Assembly: GCA_018127085.1 (NCBI GenBank)
Contig: CM030733.1
Span: 434,001-498,000 of the forward strand
Length of the DNA: 64,000 nt
Direction: 5' to 3'
Source of the DNA: Pneumocystis sp. 'macacae'
Lineage: Eukaryota > Ascomycota > Pneumocystomycetes > Pneumocystales > Pneumocystaceae
Part shown: piece after piece, positions 1 through 10,835 of the stretch
Numbering within the stretch: the first letter of the stretch is position 1
Layout of the letters: each line of letters starts with the position of its first letter
Notes under the pieces: model-generated
Told to the model about the DNA's origin: nothing
Database searches by the model: none
What the model saw: the letters and a program-made list of their open reading frames with translations, nothing else
Translations under genes and position numbers: made by a program

Positions 1-93
1 CACGACACGGCAATATACAGCACAGTGCACACATTCTTACAACTAATACATGTAGAAAACAGTGCTACGCACTCTACTCCATATACAGACACC

Positions 94-1154
94 CTATATA
101 TCCTCTGCCCTTGCAGCCTCGTCCTCCAGATCCTTGACCTGGTCCGGGGTCTCCGAGACCCCCTCCTTCAAGTCGCACTTTTCGTTCGAGTCCTGCATGT
201 CCGATGTCCACAGCGTAAGATTGTCTCTCAGCAGTTGCTGCCCCTGTCAGCACCCCCTATATACACCCACATACCATAATCAGGGTCGAGTCCTTGTACG
301 ACTCCTCCGACAGCGTGTCCAGCTCTGCAATTGCATCGTCAAACGCCTGCTTCGCCAGATGGCACGCCGAGTCTGGCTTCCCCAGGATCTCGTAGTAGAA
401 GACCGAGAAGTTCAGTGCCAGTCCCAGCCGGATCGGGTGTGTCGGCGGCAGCTCCAGCATCGCTATCTCTGATGCCTCCTTGTATGCCTCCAGCGACGAG
501 TCCGATGAGCTCTTCCGCTTGTCGCCCGTCGCAAACTCCGCCAGATATCGGTAGTAGTCGCCCTTCCTGTACGCCTCAGCATGCACCAACCCTAACCGCT
601 GCGCTTCTGCCCGCCCTAGCCCCAGCCCTACACCGCCAACCTAACCCTATCACAGCCCTAACCCTATGTTCAACCCTAACCCTAGCCCAACCCTGCCTGC
701 CCACCAGCCCGCGCAGCCTGCCCGCACACCGCGGCTCACGTACATTTTGTAGTAAAACACCTTGCTCTCCCCACTCGTCGCCGACTGCAGCAGGTGCTTG
801 TCCAGCACCTCCAGGATGTCCCCACAGATCCTCGTCAGCTCCGTCTCGATCTTGTCCCGGTACTCCTTGATCAGCTTTGCCTGCTCCGTGTTGCCCTTGT
901 TCTCCTCCTTCTGCTCAATCGACGAAACAATCCGCCACGACGCCCGCCGTGCCCCAATCACATTCTTGTATGCAACCGACAGCAGGTTCCTCTCCTCCAC
1001 CGTGAGCTCCTGGTCTCCCGATGCTACTGCCTTCATGTTCTCGACCATTTCTGCCCCGTCAGCCTCGCCCCTCCTCTTCCTCTGCCCCACCCTCATACCG
1101 CTCTGCCTGCTCGGCAAGCTTTGCAAGGTACACAGAGTCTTCCCGACTTGCCAT
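94..1154 (-). CDS. 14-3-3 protein (Rad24/Bmh family), four exons
   Basis: A phosphoserine/threonine-binding adaptor that acts as a dimer in checkpoint, signalling and metabolic control. Exons 1154-1091, 1050-744, 566-275 and 237-94 splice to 268 aa, the normal family length. Visible hallmarks are AERYEEMVENMK near the N-terminus, [49 protein letters not shown] and [12 protein letters not shown], followed by the usual acidic tail. Joining at 1050/1091 restores YEEMVENMK and joining at 566/744 restores KMKGDYY, which supports those junctions. Introns 1 and 3 are only 40 and 37 bases. Intron 2 (567-743) is long and GC-rich and carries TTAGGG-like tracts. Codon use is GC-rich, unlike nearly all genes to the right. 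It diverges from the UAP1 gene. Confidence 0.93.
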
Positions 1155-1341
1155 CTCTGCCCTCTCACTCTGTCTGACCCGACTCGACCTGTGTGCTTTG
1201 CGTGGCTCGCTCCGCCGCTGTCCGCTGCAAAAAAGGGGCGCCATAGCAACCCCGGACACACGGGTTCCCCGTCACTTATTCGATGCCCTGTCCCGCTCTC
1301 CGCAACTCGACAGGGATAACTCTGCCGACTCGCCGACACAC
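1155..1341. promoter_or_regulatory. divergent intergenic region between 14-3-3 and UAP1
   Basis: This 187-base spacer separates two start codons pointing away from each other and so presumably holds both promoters. It is GC-rich. Around 1240-1255 a segment reading gcgccatagcaac resembles half of an RFX-type X-box, which is a weak match only. No TATA-like element is obvious. Confidence 0.4.
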
Positions 1342-3006
1342 ATGGTGCTACAGAGTGCAGCTGCCTGCATGCAGAGACGCGATGCACTGCCGCCGCGGCT
1401 CCAGCTGCGTGCTGCCGAGCTGCGCAGGGCATACCGCGAGGCAGGACAGGCACATGTCTGGGCGGCATTCGACCGGCTGCCGCCCAACAGGCAGCGTGCA
1501 TTCGTCGAGCACGCTGCGTCTGTCGACCCCGCACAGTCGCTGCGTGCTCTTGCACGTGCACTGCGTATGGATGCCCGGCGTTGCCCGGGCAACACAGCCC
1601 CGCTGCCGCGCACGTGCTGTGCATCGACACTCAGTGCGTCGCACGAGGACTTTGCGCGGTGGACCGCAATCGGACTCGAACACATCTGCCACAGCCGCGT
1701 CGCAGCGGTTGTCATGGCAGCGGGGGACGGGACACGCCTGCGCACGGGACACCCCAAGGGCTGCCACGACATCGGGCTGCCGTCACACAAGTCGCTCTTC
1801 CAGCTGCAGGCAGAGCGCATCCGGCGCATCGAGACGCTTGCACAGACACAGTGCTGCAGCACAAGCCCAGTCAGCGTCCCCTGGTACATCATGACAAACA
1901 GGCGGACGCGTGCTGCGACAGAAGACTTCTTCCGCCGCCACGCGTTCTTCGGGCTGCAGCCGAAGAACGTCGTCTTCTTTGTCCAGCACGACATGCCCTG
2001 CATGTCGGAAGACGGCAAGATCATCATGGAGGCACGTGACCGCATGGCGCTGGCACCAGGGGGCAACGGAGGGGTGTTCTGTGCCATGGCAACGGAGGGT
2101 GTCCTGGAGGACATGGCACAGCGGGGAATCGAACATGTGCACTGTTTCAGTGTCGACAACAGCATGGTGCGGGTGGCAGACCCGATCTTTATTGGGTTTT
2201 CGGTTGAGCGGGGAGCACATGTGTGCACGAAGGTGGTCCGGAAGCGGGGAGCAGGAGAGAAGGTTGGGCTGGTGGTGGAGCGGGGGGGCCGGGCAGCAGT
2301 GGTTGAATACAGCGAGATTGGAGAGGAGATCCGGGATGCAGTAGATGCAGCAGGGGAGCTGCGGTTTGGGGCGGCAAACATAGCAAACCACTACTTTAGC
2401 ATGGGGTTTCTTGTGGGGGCAGCAGAGTGGGAGAGGCGACTGCCATACCATGTGGCACGCAAGAAGATGCGGTGTTGTGTGATGAAGGAACAGCCATGTG
2501 TCCCCAGTGAATATGTACACACGGGTGTTCCATTTATGCACGTGCGGAGGGGAGCGCATCCGGGTGTCCCGTACGACCCGGGAGAGCCGGGGGAGCCGGG
2601 GGAGAGGGAACAGGAGGAGGAGATAGAAGAGAGGGTGGGGGTGAAGCTGGAGAAGTTTGTTTTTGATGCATTCTCTGAGGTGGAGCTGGAGAAGTTTGGG
2701 TGCCTGGAAGTGGCACGGTTTGACGAGTTTTCAGCGGTGAAGAACGCAGAGGGTGAGGACAGTGCGGACACATCTCGGCGGGACATCCTGAGCCAGGGGC
2801 GGCGGTGGGTGGAGCAGGCGGGGGGGCGGGTGGAGGGGGACATGTATGGGGGAGTGGAGGTCAGCCCGCTGGTCTCGTATGCAGGGGAGGACCTGGAGTT
2901 TGTGCAGGGACGGTGCTACGAGGCGTTTTCAGTCATCGAGGCAGACGGGAAGACAGGGGGGCGCAGGCAGAGGTTGCCGGGGCAACCAATGGAAATGCAG
3001 GGTTAG
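1342..3006 (+). CDS. UAP1: UDP-N-acetylglucosamine pyrophosphorylase (UAP1/QRI1 family)
   Basis: Makes UDP-GlcNAc from UTP and GlcNAc-1-phosphate, feeding N-glycans, GPI anchors and, where present, chitin. It is a single 554-aa open frame, unusual here for having no intron. The start at 1342 is chosen because the family N-terminal helix ([18 protein letters not shown]) follows shortly after; the frame is open further upstream. The nucleotide-binding loop reads [15 protein letters not shown], followed by the family signature [18 protein letters not shown]. Further conserved blocks are [20 protein letters not shown] and [17 protein letters not shown]. The usual loop is GGQGTRLG...PKG, so Gly-Gly-Gln is replaced by Ala-Gly-Asp and the following Gly by Arg. 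Third codon positions are nearly all G or C. Confidence 0.9.
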   Translation: MVLQSAAACMQRRDALPPRLQLRAAELRRAYREAGQAHVWAAFDRLPPNRQRAFVEHAASVDPAQSLRALARALRMDARRCPGNTAPLPRTCCASTLSASHEDFARWTAIGLEHICHSRVAAVVMAAGDGTRLRTGHPKGCHDIGLPSHKSLFQLQAERIRRIETLAQTQCCSTSPVSVPWYIMTNRRTRAATEDFFRRHAFFGLQPKNVVFFVQHDMPCMSEDGKIIMEARDRMALAPGGNGGVFCAMATEGVLEDMAQRGIEHVHCFSVDNSMVRVADPIFIGFSVERGAHVCTKVVRKRGAGEKVGLVVERGGRAAVVEYSEIGEEIRDAVDAAGELRFGAANIANHYFSMGFLVGAAEWERRLPYHVARKKMRCCVMKEQPCVPSEYVHTGVPFMHVRRGAHPGVPYDPGEPGEPGEREQEEEIEERVGVKLEKFVFDAFSEVELEKFGCLEVARFDEFSAVKNAEGEDSADTSRRDILSQGRRWVEQAGGRVEGDMYGGVEVSPLVSYAGEDLEFVQGRCYEAFSVIEADGKTGGRRQRLPGQPMEMQG

Positions 3007-3301
3007 GGCAAGAGACTAGGGCTAGGGCTAGGTGACAGGTGGGGAGTGGTGTGGAGCAGATGGATATGTAGATACAGGGTTAGTTGAGGTAGTGTAACAA
3101 GATAAATACAGAGGATTAAAGAGTGTTTTAGTAGAACAAATGACAAAAGTATAAACAGTGTATAAACAACGATATGTCGATAAAATAGCATTGCCGGGGT
3201 CTATGGGGAGTAGACGGCGGGGTATGGGAGTCAGGGCCGTCGATGAGGTGTGGTATCGCAGTGAATGAGACGATGGTTCAAAGATATCAGAGGGAGTCGA
3301 G
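3007..3301. other. convergent intergenic region with TTAGGG-like start
   Basis: The region lies between the ends of two convergent genes. Directly after the UAP1 stop, about 2998-3032, are degenerate ggttaggg and agggctaggg units. The rest is mixed composition, part GC-rich (3190-3250) and part AT-rich (3080-3180), so the compositional shift is not one clean breakpoint. No gene seen. Confidence 0.5.
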
Positions 3302-6291
3302 TTAGCACCTGCGAATGTCTTCAAGAAAACTGTCGAAATCAAAATCGTTCATCATTCCAAGATCCAGGTCGTTTCCAGAACCGAAATCGTTCAAAAGCGA
3401 GCTAGGCTGGAAAAGATTAGCTAAGAGGAAGGCGGGGCCGGGAAATACATCTCCATTATCGATATTTGCAAACGAAGATGAAGGATCTATTTGTGTTTGT
3501 ATTGGCTCAGAATTAGATGTAACTGTATTGGAAGACTGCAGTAGTGAACTTGCTTGAGAAGCCGATGAATTTGTCGGCGGAAAACTTCCGGTGTTATGTG
3601 AGGTGATTGGTGTGCTAGGGGTAGATGACTCGGATATTGGTGTAACAGGAGCACCGGGAAGCGTCTTCTTGGGCTTAAACAAAAGTTAGAAGAGAGCAAA
3701 AACAAAACTACCCACTTTTCTGGCATCTTTCGTTTTTTTATCTCTTACAAAATTTGACTTATTTACTTGCGATGGAGTAGGTGATACACTGTTTTGTATA
3801 ACAGGAGACGATGATTGGATATGCGCTTGCGGTGGTTGATTACAAGATGCAGACTGTAGCAAATTTTGCGATGTTTGTATTTGTTGTGGATGCTCTGACT
3901 GTTGTAATTGCGGCGGTTGCTGTGGCTGCTGCGGCGATTGGGGTTGCTGCGATGGTTGAGGTTGCTGTGATAGTGGTTGTTGTGATGGCATCTGGTTTTG
4001 AGGGGAATGTTGGTTTGGAAGTCCTTGTGAATGATTAATGCTTTGCATTTGAATACCACGGTTCTGATTCTGTTATCTTATAAGCATAAATGTATAAATA
4101 TGTTGTGTAATTTACATTAACTAAATGTTGCATTATTTGCTGCTGCTGCCATATTGTATTTGGTTGGTTTGTTCGCACTATTCTTGGATTTATCAAATGA
4201 TCTTGTCTATCATTCATCATAGGTATCTGTAGCTGCGGATTATTTGCATAAATAGGTTGATCGGCCATTTGAGGCCTAATAATATGTCCATTAGGGCCAA
4301 TTATTACTCCGCCTGTTTGTATATCTCCTATCGCTTTTGCTTGGTTAAAAAACATAACCTGAGGATGAGCATCTGACTGAATTTGACCGTTATATCCAGC
4401 AACATTAGGGGAAGGATTTCGAGAATTGGTTTGTTGGGTAAGTTGCCCATCAGTAGGCGAATTAGACCCGTTCTGATGTGTTATCTTTGGAATAACACGT
4501 TTGGGGTCATTATGAGTATTTTCGGGAGATACTGCATTTCTAAGACCTTGGGGTGATAAAATTTGAAAAGAGGAGTCTTGTGACTGTAATCTTTCTTGAT
4601 TTTGATGTGTCATCATAAGACGTTTTTTATTCTGTTGTTCAAGAAACATAAGTTGCATCTGATAATCTTGAAGAACATGATTACTTGGATTCGGCGCGCA
4701 ATTCTGTTGAGATGATAATATATTTTCATAAAAATCATTGGATCCTATCTCATTTCCGTCACCTGTTATCATTGAGTTTCCTTGGTTTGGAACATGTCCT
4801 TTAGCAATATTTACAACCCTTTGTTGCTGGTTAGCGAGATTCTGAGTGTATTCTTGTAATTGTCTTTGCTGTATAGAAGGTGCTTGAGATTGAAATGCAG
4901 CAAATTGCTATAAAATATTAGATAATATAAATAAAAATATATAATATAACTTGTTGAGCAAGACTCAACGGATTAATTCCAGAGTTCAGTAACATTTGTT
5001 TTGCCTGCTGAGTCTGAAGAGCTGTTGGTGCAGCTGCAAGGTTATTTTGTATCATTTGTGGACGTGCTTGAATCGCTCCTTTATAAAATATCAATATATA
5101 AATATACAAAAAACAATCTCTATAGACCTTGAAGAGGGGCATACGATCCATCTGGAGATAATTTCTGACGCTTCGAAGGCGAAAGAACCTGATTAGAAAG
5201 AGCAGGTGACCGAGACGATTGAGTTTGTCCACTCAAATCAGCTTCAAGATCACGCTATGTGTAAATTAATCATATACATCTAAAAATTTTTAAACAGTAC
5301 TGGATTTCTTTGTGATTGTGGTACAGATGGCTGTTGTTGATTTTGTAAAAATTGTTGATTCTTTAATTGTTGAATTTGAGCAACAGTCCTATGATAAAAA
5401 ATTAAATATGAAAAAACAATATTAGGAGATAATACGGAGAAAACCGCCGAATATTATTATTCATTGCTTGCCGCATCAACGCTTGTCTAGTCTGTTGAAA
5501 AAGAAGACAATTAATAGAGATTAGTATGAAAAAAAACATAATATACCTTCTCATTTAATGGAATAGTTCCAATAATTTGCGTATCCATAGCCTGCGCCGT
5601 AGAATCTGAGGGTCCTGAGACATTCACCATTCCGTTCGGTATATCAAATGTACGCATCAAAGCAGGATTAAAAGCCGTTCCATTTGCTTGTTGATTAATC
5701 ATGACAATATGTGGCTGCCCCATAGATGTAATAGCTCTTTGTTGTTCATGTTTCATTTTCTGCAAAAAATTTACTAACGGCTTGAATTCTCTAACGATAT
5801 ACCTGTACATGTGCAAAATACGCAGTAGCTGCATCTGACCCCCCTTTTCCGGACCTTGCATTGAAAATATCCCAAAAAACGGTCCACCACTCCAATAAAA
5901 ACCCTCCCGGTGTGTCTACTGGGATTACTGCTGGTTGAAGCAGTCCACTATATGTTCCACCCGTTTCTGAGTCGGTTCCATGTATTGATGGTTCAGGCTT
6001 CACAACCGATAATGTACTATGTATTCCTGTTCCCATATGGGCCGTTCCATCTATTTTCGATTCATTGCCCGATACACAGAACTCTTTATCGCCTCCATTA
6101 AGACCATCCATTCCATCTAGCTGTAGGAACTCTTCCTTGTTTATCGGCCGATGTTCCCCTGATAAAGGCACCTCTGCTACCTCAATAAACGCTCGTGCTG
6201 CTGAACCCCATGCATTTTTTAACATATAGTCATAAATATAGCTGTTTAACAAGATTTGTGCTCCGCGAGCCTCACCCCATTTTTCACTCAT
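3302..6291 (-). CDS. LisH-domain transcriptional regulator, Flo8/Som1/Adn2-3-like
   Basis: A likely nuclear regulator of the fungal Flo8/Som1 (LisH plus SSDP-like) family, which controls adhesion, morphogenesis or cAMP-linked genes in other fungi. The first exon (5803-6291) encodes a LisH motif ([20 protein letters not shown], about residues 14-33) and then [20 protein letters not shown], the SSDP-like segment typical of the family. The rest is Gln/Pro/Ser/Asn-rich, as in activators, with a dense Q/P stretch at 3850-4020. The acidic C-terminal end contains [17 protein letters not shown], a possible activation segment. About nine exons give roughly 850-880 aa, and several introns join cleanly at 5546/5760. 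GC content is intermediate between the left end and the rest of the window. Confidence 0.8.
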
Positions 6292-6554
6292 ATTTAACCA
6301 TATAAACGCACCACTAGCTCACAGAAATACCTTATCCAGCAACTTCTCAACCTATATCAGCTGTATCAAGACAGATAGAGGCTCCTTTAGAGTATAGATT
6401 TTATTAATACTTGCACGCTGCAGACGAGTACGGTGCTCGACAGCGGTCAATTTCTTGAGTTGGGAGAATGTCTAAGAGGGGGAAAAAAATACAAGAAAAG
6501 AGAAAGATACCAGAAGAAAAAGGGATTTTAGGCAAAAAAGAAAAAATAAAAGAG

Positions 6555-7841
6555 CTATTGAGAGAGTTCACCAAGAAATATAGAACGATCGGAAGAGGCA
6601 GACAAAAGAATAGGTTCGTATCGATGGAAGTCAACAGCATTGACACAGGCTTTGTGACCAGGAAGTTTATAGGTTAATTTTCCAGAAGTGGCATCCCATA
6701 TGATAACAGTTCGATCAGCAGAACCAGCAGCGACTCGCAAACCGTCGCTGCTCCAGACAGCACGAATTAAATTTTTTTCAATACCATGAAGTGCACCTTT
6801 TAATAAGTTGATTTGTCGACTAGAAGAGACATATGGACGAATATCAAATATTCTGACTTCAAAAAGTTAGAAGGTATGAAATTTTATATGAAAAATTTGC
6901 CTGTATTATCCATTGAATTCGATAAAAGCAAAGTACCATCAGGAGAAATATTTAATGAAGTAACAGTATCAGCATGCCCTATTATTTTATAAAGAATAGA
7001 TTTTTTTCGAAGATCCCAGACCTATATTTGTGTTAATTAATGAAAATTCAAGTTAAATACTTGCCTTAATATCGTTATCGAGTCCACCTGAAAATAATTG
7101 ATTCCCTTCTTGATTTAAAGCAACAGATGTCACAGCATATGCTGCATCAAAATAGTCTACTGCAAATTTCTGCCTTCCATCCCAAAGCTTTTAATATCAG
7201 TAAGTTTGAATTGAAAAAGATTTTTCTTACAGATATAGTTGCATCATCACTACCTGTGGCCAAGAATTCAGTGCCTCGAGGCATTGTTGCAATACAGTTA
7301 ACAATATCTTCATGTCCAGTATGTTTTCGTATGCGTTGACCCGTCTCTGAATCCCATGTTCCTACAGTATAATCTGCACTTGCAGAATAAATTACTCGAG
7401 AATCACGACTCCACTGTAAATCTAAAACAGCTTTCTTGTGACCCTTTAACATCCCATAATTTGAACAATCCCCGTACGTATTCCATAATACTAATGTATT
7501 AACGTAATTAGTAAGAAAAATCATTTAAACATTAAAACTTACAAATTAACTGATCAAAAGAACCAGATGCAATATATTGCCCACTTAGATCAAACTTACT
7601 TGCAAATATCTCGCCCTAATAATAATTACTTTTTATTTCATAATAGAATACTTCTGTTATTTACTTGATGTCCTGTTAATTGCATAATTGGTGCCTTCAA
7701 TCCAGATGTTCTTGGTAGCATTTCAACAAGTGAATTTTGCTTGTTTTTGTTACTCAAAGCTATTTCTGAATCCCCCTTTATTCTTTTCACAAGCATCTTT
7801 TCCTCTTTTTCGCCATCTGAAACTTCTTTACGTTTATCCAT
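6555..7841 (-). CDS. spf38: U5 snRNP 40 kDa WD40 protein (Spf38/SNRNP40-like)
   Basis: A WD40 propeller protein of the U5 snRNP and tri-snRNP that works in pre-mRNA splicing. Exons splice to about 340 aa. A basic N-terminal segment with KMLVKRIKGD is followed by APIMQLTGHQGEI, the family's characteristic first repeat. Later repeats read ASADYTVGTWDSETGQ, FLATGSDDATIKLWDGR, LFSGGLDNDIKVWDLRKK, AAGSADRTVIIWD and SASSDRSIFLGE, giving seven repeats in all. A splicing factor fits this intron-dense genome. It diverges from BET3 with about 240 bases between starts. The family assignment is firm; orthology to Spf38 rests on the N-terminal motif and length. Confidence 0.86.
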
Positions 7842-8081
7842 TAGACTTATTTTCTTATAATCAATATTGAATTAAATATCAAAAACCCTTTAAGTAAACT
7901 TTACTTTAGGTAAAATAGAAAAATAATATCAAATAAATAAATATATATATCTATAATTTAGCAGGTTTCTTATAACTTTTTTTAAAATAATATTTTATTT
8001 AGAATAATATTTTTATTTAGTACGTTGAATTGTACGTAAGAAACTATAAAATTCTAAGAAAAATAAAAAAAGTATTTAACT

Positions 8082-8884
<803 letters not shown>

Positions 8885-8974
8885 TTATGCCTAAAACCGT
8901 CATTTATAAGTAATTTCTGAAAATCTAAATATAGTAGCTTACATTTAAATGTATATCATAATACAATAGATCTA

Positions 8975-9352
8975 TTAATTTTTGATCGTTTTATTATAGA
9001 TTTCCATTAAATTTGCAATATATTCCTGTGTTGTTTGTTTTTCATTATATAACCTTTCATATTCGCTCTTTACATCATCTATTTCATTTAAAATAGCTAT
9101 ATTTAATATTAACAATTTTTTTTTAATCTTTGATAAATACCAGATAATTTTTTTTGTTTTTCTATAATAATTCTAATTTTATTATTAAATTGAAATATAC
9201 GCTTTATAAAAAAATAAAAACTTAATTAAATGCTCGCATTCCCTTGAATTTTCATATAACTCTGTTTCTTTAATTTTGTCGATATCTATTGAGTTTTTAC
9301 TCTCGAAGTATTCGTTTGATATGTCGCTAGAAAGCTCTGAATTATTTGTCAT
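8975..9352 (-). CDS. short coiled-coil protein (SCOC/DUF2205-like)
   Basis: A 94-aa protein recovered by splicing exons 9352-9222, 9172-9141 and 9096-8975; no single open frame shows it. The body is a coiled coil (CEHLIKIIIEKQKKLSAIL and VKSEYERLYNEKQ) ending in EYIANLMEIYNKT. This matches the layout of SCOC proteins, whose coiled coil ends in a Y-I-x-N-L-M motif. SCOC in animals is a Golgi-associated Arl partner linked to autophagy; the role here is inferred only. Both introns have standard ends and are 44-49 bases. It converges with BET3, 90 bases away. Confidence 0.62.
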
Positions 9353-10038
9353 AATTTTAATAGCATACTATGAACATTTAATAGAAATTGAGAGTATTTT
9401 GTAATATTTTTTCGATTATTTTTATAAACTATTGTCTTTCGTTGATTTTTTATTAAAAAAGCTATTAAATAAACTAAAACTAAATAAAATAAATGTTTAT
9501 TATGACTGAAATATTTTTTAAAAAAATTATTTAAACCTTTTAAAAAGATTAATATTTTTATAGTAAATGTTAATAACTTTTAAAAAACATATAAAATAGA
9601 AACTATTTTATATAAAAGTAATATAAAAATAATTCTCTAGTTAAAATATATTCTAAATACGTTGTATTATTTTTTAAAAACAAAATATATAATTATTATA
9701 TAAAATGTACAATAATCATTATAAAAATCTAATAAAAATAAGCATTAATCAAAAACATATTAAATATCCTATAGATAGACTTCTGGTATATCCAATATAA
9801 TATCCACTAAAAATCAATATTTTTTTATTAATAAACATATTACATTTAAATGAATGCAACAGTATATAATTTTCTCAATAAATCATATATTTCTAACATT
9901 ACAACTGAGCCATATATTTCATATTTTTATATGATACAAGAAAATGAAACAATAGGAATTCCTTTACATTTATAATAAACAATAAAAAATGCTTTACCTT
10001 GAATAAACCTCATGATTTTAAAAATATGAGTTAAATAA
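9353..10038. other. AT-rich intergenic region
   Basis: This is very AT-rich sequence between two minus-strand genes. It should hold the SCOC-like promoter and the 3' UTR of the complex I gene. A 42-codon plus-strand open frame at 9850-9978 is not convincing. No other structure seen. Confidence 0.4.
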
Positions 10039-10530
10039 TTAAGAAATATGTGAATCATCTACAACATTAGAAGATCTTTCTAACTTTTTTATAAAACTTT
10101 CGCGAGGCATAACGAATGGTTTAGGCCGTAAAATATAGGTAATTGAACAAAAAGTAGCAACAACAAATCCAAAAGTAAGTAAGTGAAAAAATGCTTTGGA
10201 TGGTGAAATATGGGAATGTACATCAGGTGAGAACATTGTAAGAATCTCATCTTGTTCATGTAACTATTTTTAGTCAGATTAATTAAAAAAATAGAAAAAA
10301 TTAACAGGTTCACCAAATTTACGTCTTTCAGTGATATCGAAATAACTAGAATCATAAGGAGTCCTTGTCTGACGACTCACAAATGGAATATTTGAAGGAT
10401 AATCCCCTACCATAGGATCTTCTTTTTTATAATGAATTAATGCTAATCCCATTTGATTGTAACGTAAATTAAAAAACCTTTGTAATGGAAAAAAAACAGA
10501 TAACCGAAAAGATGTCTGTTTAAGAAGCAT
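10039..10530 (-). CDS. complex I accessory subunit NDUFB8/ASHI (20.1 kDa) homolog
   Basis: A small accessory subunit of the mitochondrial NADH:ubiquinone oxidoreductase membrane arm. Exons 10530-10306 and 10263-10039 give 149 aa. The N-terminus is basic and hydroxylated (LLKQTSFRLSVFFPLQRFF), consistent with mitochondrial import. Next comes DPMVGDYPSNIPFVSRQTR, the GDYP motif typical of NDUFB8, and then YFDITERRKFGEPLHEQDE. A single transmembrane helix (AFFHLLTFGFVVATFCSITY) lies near the C-terminus. The splice restores FGEPLHEQDEILTMFSPD. Assignment is from the motif and helix position. Confidence 0.78.
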
Positions 10531-10835
10531 TTTCTTTTTATAAAGTAAAAAATATTTTTTAAATGTCTTAAATGCTTCTTTTATAATATTTTTACATTTA
10601 ACTTTAAATTTCGAAACATTTGTCGTTCAAAAACTCAAATGATGAAATAATTTAACAAGAGTTACAGATTTATTAGGATTAAAAGGAATATTTTTAAACT
10701 TTTATTAAAAAAATATTTGAAAATAGATTAGAAATGAGGAAATAGAAAAAAGTCATAAGAAAATAGAAAAAGTGTAGAAACAGAAAATGGTGTATAAATC
10801 TACATAAACAACAAATATTGAACAATATTTTAATT
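10531..10835. promoter_or_regulatory. divergent intergenic region, complex I subunit / SWR1
   Basis: 305 AT-rich bases separate two divergent start codons. It presumably holds both promoters. No specific site recognised. Confidence 0.35.

Noticed and set aside
1021..1341. Upstream extension of the UAP1 open frame to 1021
   Set aside because: It runs antisense through the first 14-3-3 exon and intron and adds Ser/Pro/Arg-rich sequence unlike the family; the family N-terminal helix begins shortly after 1342.
331..2559. Several long open frames on both strands in the GC-rich left end (for example minus 1272-2381 and plus 331-870)
   Set aside because: GC-rich DNA has few chance stop codons. These frames overlap 14-3-3 and UAP1, which have clear family motifs; the others are Arg/Ser/Pro/Cys-rich with no domains.
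9850..9978. 42-codon plus-strand open frame
   Set aside because: Short, AT-driven composition, no motif and no intron signals; chance is likely.
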